Part shown: in pieces, positions 34,098 to 42,018 of the stretch | How positions within the stretch are numbered: position 1 is the first letter of the stretch | How the letters are laid out: each line of letters starts with the position of its first letter | Assembly (NCBI RefSeq): GCF_900188435.1 | Contig: NZ_FYFA01000002.1 | Span: 930,001 to 994,000, forward strand | Source: Marinobacter sp. es.048 | Lineage (GTDB): Bacteria; Pseudomonadota; Gammaproteobacteria; Pseudomonadales; Oleiphilaceae | Length of the DNA stretch: 64,000 nucleotides | Direction: 5' to 3' | The notes under the pieces: model-generated | The model's database searches: none | What the model was told of the DNA's origin: nothing | Seen by the model: only the letters and a program-made list of their open reading frames with translations | Translations under genes and position numbers: made by a program

Positions 34098-35093
34098 TTA
34101 GCCCAGGTTCTTTTTCACAAACTTCTGGATCTCTCCCACGATACCGCTACGGAATGCCAGTACGGTCAGGACGAAGATCCCGCCGAGGATTGGGTCCACC
34201 CAGTCACGCAGGGCACCCTGAGACAACTGGTACTCGATGTTCACCACGAAGGTGGCACCAACCACAGGTCCTAACAGTGTTCCCATACCCCCAACCAGAG
34301 TCATCAGGATGACCTCGCCCGACATATGCCAGTGGGCATCGTTCAGGGAGGCAAGCTGGAACACCACGGATTTCATAGAACCGGCCAGACCGGCCAGGGC
34401 AGCCGAGATTACGAACGCGAGCACCTTGTAGCGGTCCACGTTGTAACCCAGGGAGACGGCACGGGGTTCGTTCTGCTTGATCGCCTTCAGCACCTGGCCG
34501 AACGGACTACCGACGATACGCTGCACCAACAGGTAGCAGGCGATGAACACCACCAGAACGAAGTAATACATGTTCAGGTTGTCTTCGAGATTGATGAAGC
34601 CCAACAACTCGCCACGGGGAATGCCGTGCATGCCGTCTTCACCGCCCGTGAACTCGGACTGGACGAAGAAGAAGAACACAAGCTGGGCAAGCGCAAGGGT
34701 TACCATCGCGAAATAGATACCCTGGCGACGAATCGACAGCAAAGCAAAGCCAGTACCAAGCACTGTGGCCGCGAGCGTGCCGGCGATGATGCCCATCTCC
34801 GTGCTGAGCCCGCTGTAATTACTGAGCAGGTAACCGGTGGTGTAACCCCCTGTGGCCAGGAAGGCTGCGTGGCCAAATGACAACAGGCCGGTGAAGCCGA
34901 ACAGAAGGTTGAACGCCACCGCAAACAGCGCGAAGCACAGGATCTTCATCAGGAAGACCGGATAGATCATGAACGGTGCCGCCAGCAGGATGAGCAGCAG
35001 CACACCGTTCAGCATCATCTTTTTGCGATCCTGAGCGGCCTGTTCCTGAACGATAGCCTTGTGAATGTCGGCGGAATTGACTGGCTGATTCAT
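34098..35093 (-). CDS. livM: LIV-type ABC transporter permease (LivM family)
   Basis: A 331-residue permease with about nine membrane segments. GFTGLLSFGHAAFLATGGYTTGYLL is the family signature near residue 70, and KAIKQNEPRAVSLGYNVDRYKVLAFVISAA the cytoplasmic loop that meets the ATPases. It forms a heterodimer with LivH, encoded two bases upstream. The class imports branched-chain amino acids, amides, urea or aromatic/aliphatic carboxylates; the ligand here is set by the binding protein in the same operon. Confidence 0.9.
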   Translation of the reverse strand: MNQPVNSADIHKAIVQEQAAQDRKKMMLNGVLLLILLAAPFMIYPVFLMKILCFALFAVAFNLLFGFTGLLSFGHAAFLATGGYTTGYLLSNYSGLSTEMGIIAGTLAATVLGTGFALLSIRRQGIYFAMVTLALAQLVFFFFVQSEFTGGEDGMHGIPRGELLGFINLEDNLNMYYFVLVVFIACYLLVQRIVGSPFGQVLKAIKQNEPRAVSLGYNVDRYKVLAFVISAALAGLAGSMKSVVFQLASLNDAHWHMSGEVILMTLVGGMGTLLGPVVGATFVVNIEYQLSQGALRDWVDPILGGIFVLTVLAFRSGIVGEIQKFVKKNLG

Positions 35094-35095
35094 GG

Positions 35096-35983
35096 TTATG
35101 CCTCCTTACCGAACAAGCCACTGGGCCGGAACATAAGAACCAGAACCATGACCAGGAAGATGATCGCCGAGGATGCCGGCGGGTAGAAGGTTTTGGTGAG
35201 CCCTTCAATAACGCCCATCAGAATACCGGTGATGATGGCGCCGCCGATGGAGCCCATACCGCCGATAACCACCACGGCGAAGACCGTAATCAGCGTGGCC
35301 GACCCCATGACCGGCGTCACCGAGTAGATGGGCGCGGCCAGAACACCGGCAAAGGCTGCCAGCGCAACACCAAACCCGTAGGTGAGGCTGATCAGAAGCG
35401 GCACGTTAATGCCAAAACCCTGCATCAATTGAGAGTCTTCCGTACCGGCCCGGAGGTAGGCGCCCAGCTTGGTTTTCTCAATCACGAACCAGGTTGCAAA
35501 GCAAACGACCAGTGCCGCTACGATGACCCATGCCCGGTAGTACGGCATGAACATGAAGCCGAGGTTTACGCCACCCTTGAACATGTCCGGCATGGTATAG
35601 CGAAGCCCGGAAACCCCGAACCAGTTCACCAGTACACCCGAGATGATCAGCGCAACGCCGAACGTCAGCAGCAGACTGTAGATGTGATCCTGCCCCGCGA
35701 TGCGACGCAGCAGAAAATATTCAATGGCGACACCGAAGGCACCAACCAGAAGTGGCGCCAGCAATAAGGCGACCCAGTAATTCACGCCCAGATAGTCGAA
35801 CATCAGGACGGTGGTCATGGCGCCGAGCATATACATGGCGCCATGGGCAAAATTGATGATCTTCAGCAGACCGAAGATGACCGCGAGCCCAAGGCTCAGA
35901 AGGGCGTAAAAGGCGCCGTTGATTATTCCGATCAGGAGCTGGCCGGATAGCACAGCTAAAGGGACGCCGAAAATCATGGACAT
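35096..35983 (-). CDS. livH: LIV-type ABC transporter permease (LivH family)
   Basis: A 295-residue permease beginning QLLIGIINGAFYALLSLGLAVIFGLLKIINFAHGAMYMLGAM, the canonical LivH opening. RAGTEDSQLMQGFGINVPLLISLTYGFG is the EAA-like loop. It is separated from the upstream binding-protein gene by about 100 nt containing a strong hairpin, and from livM by two bases. The ATG at 35983 follows a plausible purine-rich ribosome-binding site. Confidence 0.9.
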   Translation of the reverse strand: MSMIFGVPLAVLSGQLLIGIINGAFYALLSLGLAVIFGLLKIINFAHGAMYMLGAMTTVLMFDYLGVNYWVALLLAPLLVGAFGVAIEYFLLRRIAGQDHIYSLLLTFGVALIISGVLVNWFGVSGLRYTMPDMFKGGVNLGFMFMPYYRAWVIVAALVVCFATWFVIEKTKLGAYLRAGTEDSQLMQGFGINVPLLISLTYGFGVALAAFAGVLAAPIYSVTPVMGSATLITVFAVVVIGGMGSIGGAIITGILMGVIEGLTKTFYPPASSAIIFLVMVLVLMFRPSGLFGKEA

Positions 35984-36042
35984 TGGGCTAACTCCAGAAG
36001 CAGCACAGGGATTGTTTTTTGGCTTTATTCTTTTCCGTTTTC

Positions 36043-36078
36043 ATGGGTTCGCCCTGCCCTGTTGCAGGACGAACCCAT
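36043..36078 (-). promoter_or_regulatory. Intercistronic hairpin after the binding-protein gene
   Basis: ATGGGTTCG (36043-36051) pairs with CGAACCCAT (36070-36078), with an inner CCTGC/GCAGG stem, between the binding-protein stop and livH. It lacks a T run on the minus strand. Such hairpins commonly protect the upstream message or weaken downstream expression, which keeps binding protein in excess over permease. Confidence 0.6.
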
Positions 36079-36089
36079 AACGGTCGCTT

Positions 36090-37301
36090 TTAGTTATTGA
36101 CCAGCTTGCACTTGCTCTCGGAGAGCGGACGGTAGGACTCTTCGGCCGGGATGGTCCGCAGAATGTTGTACAGATCCCACTCGTTCTTGGACTCGGCCGG
36201 GGTCTTCACTTCCGCCAGGTACATATCGTGCACCATGCGGCCATCAACGCGGATCTTGCCGTTCTTGGCAAACATGTCGTTGATCGGAGTGTCCATCATC
36301 TGCTTGCGCACAGTCTGGGCATCGTCAGAACCGGTGGCCTCTACGGCTTTCAGGTACTGCATGGCGCTGGAGTAGATGCCAGCGTGAACCATGGTCGGAC
36401 GCACGCCTGTTTCTTCCATGAAGCGATCAGACCACTCACGGGTTTCATCGTTCATGTCCCAGTACCAACCCGTGGTGAGCTGGATGCCCTGGGCCGTCTG
36501 AGCGCCAAGCGCATGTACGTCAGTCAGGAACAGCAGCAGTGCCGCCAGAGTCTGGCCTGACTGGGTTACGCCGAACTCACTGGCGGTGGTGATGGCGTTG
36601 GTGGTGTCGGCGCCGGCGTTTGCCAGACCGATAACATCAGCACCGGATGCCTGGGCCTGCAGAATGAACGATGAGAAATCCTGAGTGGGGAACGGATGGC
36701 GCACTGAGCCAATAATTTCACCACCGTTGGCTTCGACCACGCGAGTCACATCACCTTCCAGGGCATGACCGAAAGCGTAATCGGCAGTCAGCATGTACCA
36801 GGTTTTGCCACCTTCTTTAACGACCGCACTGGCGGTGCCGTTGGCCAGCGGATAGGTGTCGTAAACGTAGTGGATGTGGTTCGGGGTACAGTGCTCGTTG
36901 GTGATGCTGGAAGCCGCTGAACCGGAGATAATACCCAGGCGATCGTGCTCTTCCAGAATCTTGCTCACGGCGATGGAAACAGAGGAAGCCACCATACCAG
37001 CTACGAGGTCTACATCCTCGTTCTCAACCCAGCGACGGACTGTGCTGGATGAGGTATCCGGGCTGTTACGGTCATCGGCGCTGACCACTTCAATCTTGGC
37101 ACCGTTTACCTGGCCGCCAAAATCGGCAATCGCCATTTCCAGGGCCTTCAGCCCGTTCGGTCCTGCCAGGTCACGGTAGGTGCCGGACATGTCCGCCAGA
37201 TAACCGATCTTGACCGTGTCATTGGAAATGGCCGCCTGGGCTCCGCCTACCATCATGGCTGATGCAACGGCTGATGTCAGAAGCTTTTTCATCATTGTCA
37301 T
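36090..37301 (-). CDS. LIV-type ABC transporter substrate-binding protein
   Basis: A 403-residue periplasmic protein. A signal peptide (LLTSAVASAMMVGGAQA) is cleaved before AISNDTVKIG, and the type I periplasmic-binding fold begins KIGYLADMSGTYRDLAGPNG. The region GLANAGADTTNAITTASEFG fits members that bind non-amino-acid ligands such as aromatic or aliphatic acids. Of three nearby ATGs I take 37301, which has CGGAG at a good distance. In this operon it sits between livF and livH, and upstream lie acyl-CoA activation genes, so a carboxylic acid ligand is likely (inference). Confidence 0.88.
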   Translation of the reverse strand: MTMMKKLLTSAVASAMMVGGAQAAISNDTVKIGYLADMSGTYRDLAGPNGLKALEMAIADFGGQVNGAKIEVVSADDRNSPDTSSSTVRRWVENEDVDLVAGMVASSVSIAVSKILEEHDRLGIISGSAASSITNEHCTPNHIHYVYDTYPLANGTASAVVKEGGKTWYMLTADYAFGHALEGDVTRVVEANGGEIIGSVRHPFPTQDFSSFILQAQASGADVIGLANAGADTTNAITTASEFGVTQSGQTLAALLLFLTDVHALGAQTAQGIQLTTGWYWDMNDETREWSDRFMEETGVRPTMVHAGIYSSAMQYLKAVEATGSDDAQTVRKQMMDTPINDMFAKNGKIRVDGRMVHDMYLAEVKTPAESKNEWDLYNILRTIPAEESYRPLSESKCKLVNN

Positions 37302-37373
37302 TGTTGTATCTCCGCTACTGTCTTGCGTTGGTTCGGGTTGTTGTTACTTTTCTTGCTTTCGTCCTATCCGGGA

Positions 37374-38096
37374 TCAGACTCCCAAATAGCCATCCAGCAC
37401 CGACTGCTTTGCACTCAGTTCGTTGGCGCTGACTTCTTCCACAATCTGACCGTGCTCAACAACGTAATGACGGTCGGCTAACGGTGCTGCGAAGTGGAAA
37501 TTCTGTTCAACCAGGACAATGGTCAGGCCCTTGTTCTTCAGGGCAATCAGGACCTCTCCCAGCTTTTCTACAATAACCGGTGCCAGGCCCTCGGTGATCT
37601 CGTCCAGCAACAGCATATTGGCGCCGGTGCGCAGAATACGCGCCATTGCCAGCATCTGCTGCTCGCCACCGGACAGCTTTGTGCCCTGGCTGAAGCGTCG
37701 TTCATAGAGGTTGGGGAACATGTTGTATATTTCTTCCAGACTCATGCCGCCGCTACGCACGACCGGCGGTAGTGTCAGGTTCTCCTGGACACTCAGTGAG
37801 GAAAAAATGCCCCGATGTTCGGGGCAATACCCGACACCCAACCTGGCAATATGATGAGGTGCACAGGACATTGTCTCCTCACCATTGATCATAATGGAGC
37901 CTGTACGCCGGCCGACCATATTCATGATGGCTTTGAGCGTTGTGCTACGGCCCGCGCCATTGCGCCCGAGCAAAGTCACCAGTTCCCCGCGGTTCACCAC
38001 CATGTCGATGCCGTGGAGGATGTGAGATTCGCCGTAAAAGGCGTGCAATCCGGACAGTCGCAGCTGTTCGTACTCGCGGTCGGATTTTGTGGTCAT
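37374..38096 (-). CDS. livF: LIV-type ABC transporter ATP-binding protein (LivF family)
   Basis: A 240-residue ATPase. Walker A is GRNGAGRSTT (about residues 39-48; note Arg where Lys is usual, GAGKST becoming GAGRST), the signature is LSGGEQQMLAMAR, and Walker B is MLLLDEITEGLAP. The Lys to Arg change at the phosphate-binding residue is unusual and deserves checking, since the partner LivG has the normal motif. The start overlaps the livG stop by four bases. It ends about 70 nt before the binding-protein gene. Confidence 0.88.
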   Translation of the reverse strand: MTTKSDREYEQLRLSGLHAFYGESHILHGIDMVVNRGELVTLLGRNGAGRSTTLKAIMNMVGRRTGSIMINGEETMSCAPHHIARLGVGYCPEHRGIFSSLSVQENLTLPPVVRSGGMSLEEIYNMFPNLYERRFSQGTKLSGGEQQMLAMARILRTGANMLLLDEITEGLAPVIVEKLGEVLIALKNKGLTIVLVEQNFHFAAPLADRHYVVEHGQIVEEVSANELSAKQSVLDGYLGV

Positions 38097-38896
38097 TGCG
38101 CTGCCTCCGCCTGATCATTGTCGGCGGTGGTTCCGCGCTCTCCGCTACCAGCACTGCCCATATAGACCTCGCGAACCCGTGGATCGGCAGAGACTGCCGC
38201 GTAATCGCCCTCGGTGAGAACCGCCCCCTGGGCCAACACCGTAATGCGGTCACAAAGCTTGCTGACCACGCTGAGGTTGTGTTCAACCATCAGCACAGTC
38301 CGTCCCTCGGCGGCCTTGCGTACAAGCTCCACAACACGATCAACGTCTTCCGAACCCATACCCTGGGTCGGCTCATCGAGCAACAGGAGTTGGGGCTCCA
38401 TGGCAAGCGTGGTTGCCAGTTCCAGCGCCCGTTTGCGCCCGTAAGCCAACTCAACGGTAGTGGTGTTGGCAAATTCGGCCAGGCCCACGGCATCGAGAAG
38501 CTCCATGCAACGCTGGTTGAGCTTGTGCAAGGAATTGCCGGATTTCCAGAAACTGAAGGAGGTGCCCTCGAAGGTCTGCAAGGCAACCCGGATGTTCTCC
38601 AGCGCGGTCATGTGCGGGAATACGGCTGAGATCTGAAACGAGCGAACAACCCCCTGGCGGGCAATGGCGGCTGACTTCATCGGGGTGATGTCTGCGCCCT
38701 TGAACAGGATCTGGCCCCGAGTCGGGATCAGGAATTTGGTGAGCAGATTGAAGACCGTGGTCTTGCCGGCACCATTGGGACCGATCAGGGCATGAATATG
38801 GCCTTTCTGAACCTTCAGGTTCACGTCGTCGACCGCAACAAAACCCTTGAATTCTTTGACAAGGTTACGGGTCTCCAGAACGAACTGTTCACTCAT
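38093..38896 (-). CDS. livG: LIV-type ABC transporter ATP-binding protein (LivG family)
   Basis: A 267-residue ATPase, first gene of the importer operon. Walker A GPNGAGKTT (about residues 38-46), the signature region TTVELAYGRKRALELATTL (LSYGxQR is weakened to LAYGRKR), Walker B LLLLDEPTQGM, and switch His LMVEHNL. The C-terminal tail (SGERGTTADNDQAEAAQ) is a non-conserved extension. Its promoter region holds a TTGACGT/ACGTCAA inverted repeat. Confidence 0.9.
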   Translation of the reverse strand: MSEQFVLETRNLVKEFKGFVAVDDVNLKVQKGHIHALIGPNGAGKTTVFNLLTKFLIPTRGQILFKGADITPMKSAAIARQGVVRSFQISAVFPHMTALENIRVALQTFEGTSFSFWKSGNSLHKLNQRCMELLDAVGLAEFANTTTVELAYGRKRALELATTLAMEPQLLLLDEPTQGMGSEDVDRVVELVRKAAEGRTVLMVEHNLSVVSKLCDRITVLAQGAVLTEGDYAAVSADPRVREVYMGSAGSGERGTTADNDQAEAAQ

Positions 38897-38949
38897 GAGC
38901 CAATCTACCTTTGTTATTTTTGTGCGTTTTATCTGACTACCAGATTAGA

Positions 38950-38971
38950 TTGACGTATACGTAAACGTCAA
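38950..38971. promoter_or_regulatory. Inverted repeat, operator candidate for the liv-type operon
   Basis: TTGACGT (38950-38956) and ACGTCAA (38965-38971) flank ATACGTAA, about 55-75 bases before livG. The core TACGTAAA recurs before the acyl-CoA ligase gene. The ACGTTTACGTA pattern read on the minus strand resembles, as I recall, operators of MerR-type regulators of acyl-CoA/branched-chain catabolism (LiuR-like); this is unverified. Confidence 0.5.
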
Positions 38972-38974
38972 CAC

Positions 38975-39778
38975 TTAATTGCAGTTTTTAAGCACACTCT
39001 CGCTACGCAAAAAGTCGTATAGAAGGTCTACTACCTGGTTCTGCTTTTCCAGGTGGGGCGAATGACCTGCATCCTCAAGAAGGACGCCGCGAGCATTTGG
39101 CCCGATGCCAGCAACGATGTCAGTGACCTGCTCTGGCACTCCATACTCGTCGTTCTCCCCCTGAATGATCATAGTCGGACATTCGATTGCCGCCAGCCAG
39201 CGACTGAAATCCATCGCCGACTGGAACCCTTCGTCACGCCATACTGTCTGCCAGGCGTTAAAAATATCGTCGGTCCGGTTGCCGTGATGGCGGGCCAAGC
39301 GATCCCGGATATCCGTCTCCCGATAGCGAACGGCCATCTCCTCTATACCAGCCAGGGTGAGGTGATCCGCATAGATGTGCGCAGCCATGGTCACCAGGGC
39401 CTTCACACGATCACCCATGGCACCTGCAGCCACAAGAGCAATGGAACCGCCGTCGCTGTGCCCTATCAGTACAGCATCCCTGATTTCGAGTCTGTCCAGC
39501 AACCTGGGCAATCCCTGATGACCGGCAACCTCGAGGTAATCGTAAGGGCGCGGAAGTTCTTCGTCGGAAGAGTGGCCGTAACCCTGTCGATTGTAGATCA
39601 GAGCATCGCAGCCGGTGGCTTTCGCCAGTTTTTCCGGGAACTTCCGCCACAGGGCGATGCTGCCAAGGGATTCGTGCAGAAAAACCAGCACCGGTCCTTT
39701 CGGTTCCGCGTGCTGGATCCGCCTGACTTCCAGCTCAACACCGTCACCTACCGGCACCATCATGTCACGAATCTGCAT
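38975..39778 (-). CDS. Alpha/beta-hydrolase
   Basis: A 267-residue hydrolase. The nucleophile elbow is LIGHSDGGSIAL (Ser about residue 108), the oxyanion loop is LVFLHESLGS, the acid is likely the Asp in IQGENDEYG, and the base is His in DAGHSPHLEKQ. It lies 4 nt after the PaaI-type thioesterase gene and ends just before the liv-type operon. Members such as these hydrolyse esters, lactones or C-C bonds of diketones. Here, behind an acyl-CoA ligase and a thioesterase, it may release the acid that is imported or activated. Confidence 0.87.
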   Translation of the reverse strand: MQIRDMMVPVGDGVELEVRRIQHAEPKGPVLVFLHESLGSIALWRKFPEKLAKATGCDALIYNRQGYGHSSDEELPRPYDYLEVAGHQGLPRLLDRLEIRDAVLIGHSDGGSIALVAAGAMGDRVKALVTMAAHIYADHLTLAGIEEMAVRYRETDIRDRLARHHGNRTDDIFNAWQTVWRDEGFQSAMDFSRWLAAIECPTMIIQGENDEYGVPEQVTDIVAGIGPNARGVLLEDAGHSPHLEKQNQVVDLLYDFLRSESVLKNCN

Positions 39779-39782
39779 GGCG

Positions 39783-40199
39783 TTACCGATTTGGAGGAAT
39801 GGAGTAGGTCATGGTTGAGTGAGCCACAGGCTCTTCCGCGCCTTCGGAATAAACGAACACTTCGCCCACGCCCATGGTGCGACCGACTTTCAGCATGGTA
39901 GCACGGGCCCAGATGGGCTGATGTGCCACCGGCTTGCGCAGAAAATTGATATTCAGGTTGGTGGTCACCGCCAGGGGCACCAGGCCAATCTTGCTCAACA
40001 GCGCCGCGTAGAGGGTGACGTCCGCCAACCCCATCATGGCCGGCCCGGAGACGGTGCCCCCGGGCCTGAGATGCGCCTCATCCACTTCCAGCCTCATTTC
40101 CGCCCAGCCATCCCCGAGCTTCTGCAGGGTGCCGTAGGCTTCCCCCTGCGGAAACTGCTCGTCAAGAAAGGCCTGCAGCTCTTCAAACGTGATGATCAT
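39783..40199 (-). CDS. PaaI-type hot-dog thioesterase
   Basis: A 138-residue hot-dog fold protein. HLRPGGTVSGPAMMGLADVTLYAALLS carries the catalytic region (the Asp/Glu helix residue near position 64), and the C-terminal strand includes KPVAHQPIWARATMLKVGRTMGVGEV. Such enzymes cleave CoA esters in the cytoplasm and often prevent CoA trapping in degradation of aromatic or aliphatic acids. Its ATG overlaps the stop of the ligase gene by four bases (ATGA), so the two are translationally coupled. Confidence 0.86.
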   Translation of the reverse strand: MIITFEELQAFLDEQFPQGEAYGTLQKLGDGWAEMRLEVDEAHLRPGGTVSGPAMMGLADVTLYAALLSKIGLVPLAVTTNLNINFLRKPVAHQPIWARATMLKVGRTMGVGEVFVYSEGAEEPVAHSTMTYSIPPNR

Positions 40200-41845
40200 G
40201 CGCCGGTTTCTTCCTTCGCCTGATTGCGCAGGACAAACCGCTGGATCTTCCCGCTGGGCGTCTTGGGCAGTTCGTCGACGAATTCGATTTCCCGCGGGAA
40301 CGCGTGGGTAGACAGACGACGGCGCACCAGATCCTGAAGTTCGTCTTTCAGGGCCTGCTCATCTCCAAGAGCGTAATCGCCCTTGATCACCACATAGGCT
40401 TTGATGATGGAACCGCGCTTTTCATCCGGCTTGCCGACAACGCCGGACTCGGCCACAGCGGCATGCTCGAGCAGTGTGCTTTCAACGTCCGCAGGGCCCA
40501 CGCGGTAACCGGCAGTGGTGATGATGTCGTCGTCCCGGCCGCTGAAGGAGAAACAGCCATCGCCATGGTTGATCACCATGTCGCCGGTGAGATAGTAGCC
40601 GTTCACGAACGGATCCTTTTCACCCCAGGTGTAGCCGTCGAAATGGAAGAGCGGGGAAGCTTTCACGTCGACAGCTAGCTGGCCGACCTCACCCTCACCC
40701 ACTTCCTCATTCTTCTCGTTCAGGGCAACCACTTTATGGCCGGGGGAGGCATAGCCCATGGAGCCTTCGCGAACCGGATGCTGCAGGCCGTGGAAGTTGC
40801 AGCAGGTCATCCCGGTCTCGGTCTGACCGTAGTGATCTTTCACCGGGCAGAAATGACGGTTACGGATCCAGTTCACCACTTCCGGGTTGAGAGGCTCACC
40901 GGCACTGCTGGCAACCCGAAGACCCAGGTTCTCTCCTTCCGGCAACACGTGATCGTTCGCCTTTAGCAAGCGGTAGGCCGTGGGCGCTGCAGCCAGGTTG
41001 GTGATCTTGTACTTGCGGATCATGTCGTAGGTGGATTCCGGGGTAAAACCGCCCGGGTTGAAATGCGTGGCGTGGCCCATCAACAGAGGACCCACCACAG
41101 CGTAGTAAAGACCGTAGGCCCAACCGGGATCGGCCACGTTCCAGAACTTGTCGCCGTCTTGCAGATCGATGGCGTACTTCATGTAGACATAGAACGCCAG
41201 CAGCGCCTTGGCGGGAACAGCAACACCCTTGGACTTACCCACAGTGCCGGAAGTGAACATCTGCAGGAACGGATCATCGCCCGTGATCATCACAGGCTCA
41301 AAGTCGCTGGACTGGGCCGCCAGGGTTTCTTCGAAATCAGGAATATCTGCACCAATCTCACTGGCGTTGACACCAACAACCGGCGGGCAAACCTTGACGT
41401 CGTTCAGCTTGGGATGGTTCTCCGGGTTGGTCACCACCAGCTTGGTGCTGGCCCGCTCAAACCGGTATTCGATCGCCCCGGAACCAAAGGCCGTGAACAG
41501 TGGCTGGTACACAGCACCAGCACGGAGGGTACCGGCAATAACGATCAGCAGCTCCGGCGTGCGCGGCAGGAGTGCAGCCACCCGGTCGCCCTTTCCGATG
41601 CCCTGGGATTTCAGATAATTGGCAAAGCGCGCCGAGGCGTCTTTCAGCTCGGCGAAAGTCAGAGTGCCATCACCGCCATCTTCAGTTTCGTAGTACAGCG
41701 CAACCCGACTGGGGTCATCTGCCCATTTGTCGCAGATTTCGTGGCATACGTTGAGCCCGCTATCCAGACGTCCATCCAGGATGTCCGCTTCCAGAGCAGC
41801 AGGATCGAAGTTGTTGTAAACGTCGGTATATTCCGGAAGGCTCAT
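40196..41845 (-). CDS. AMP-forming acyl-CoA ligase
   Basis: A 549-residue ANL-superfamily enzyme. The phosphate-binding loop is MFTSGTVGKSKGV, the aromatic motif is VKDHYGQTETGM, the adenine/ribose contact is YYLTGDM and the hinge is GRDDDIITTAGYRV. The catalytic Lys is in PKTPSGKIQRFVLR near the C-terminus. It activates a carboxylic acid to its CoA thioester using ATP. The layout resembles medium-chain or aromatic acyl-CoA ligases, but specificity is not readable. ATG 41845, preceded by AGGAG, is the start; the frame opens two codons earlier at TTG. Confidence 0.9.
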   Translation of the reverse strand: MSLPEYTDVYNNFDPAALEADILDGRLDSGLNVCHEICDKWADDPSRVALYYETEDGGDGTLTFAELKDASARFANYLKSQGIGKGDRVAALLPRTPELLIVIAGTLRAGAVYQPLFTAFGSGAIEYRFERASTKLVVTNPENHPKLNDVKVCPPVVGVNASEIGADIPDFEETLAAQSSDFEPVMITGDDPFLQMFTSGTVGKSKGVAVPAKALLAFYVYMKYAIDLQDGDKFWNVADPGWAYGLYYAVVGPLLMGHATHFNPGGFTPESTYDMIRKYKITNLAAAPTAYRLLKANDHVLPEGENLGLRVASSAGEPLNPEVVNWIRNRHFCPVKDHYGQTETGMTCCNFHGLQHPVREGSMGYASPGHKVVALNEKNEEVGEGEVGQLAVDVKASPLFHFDGYTWGEKDPFVNGYYLTGDMVINHGDGCFSFSGRDDDIITTAGYRVGPADVESTLLEHAAVAESGVVGKPDEKRGSIIKAYVVIKGDYALGDEQALKDELQDLVRRRLSTHAFPREIEFVDELPKTPSGKIQRFVLRNQAKEETGA

Positions 41846-41904
41846 TCTCAACTCCTGTTGTTTTTATCATTGAAAGCACGGGTCAAGGTTTAGCACAGGC
41901 TTCA

Positions 41905-41916
41905 CTTTACGTAAAG
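41905..41916. promoter_or_regulatory. Palindrome upstream of the acyl-CoA ligase operon
   Basis: CTTTACGTAAAG is a perfect 12-bp palindrome, followed by GTAAAC, about 60 bases before the ligase start. It shares TTTACGTAAA with the site before livG, which points to one regulator for both operons. A palindrome with nearby T/A-rich elements could be a MerR-type site with a long promoter spacer; the regulator is not in this window. Confidence 0.5.
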
Positions 41917-42018
41917 GTAAACTTTAGACCAAAAAGAAAGAGATTTGCAGGGTTTTATGAGCGGGAAAACCGGGCGCAGCATGCCTGCCGCGCCCGTTGA
42001 AAGGATCAAGCGCGAAAA

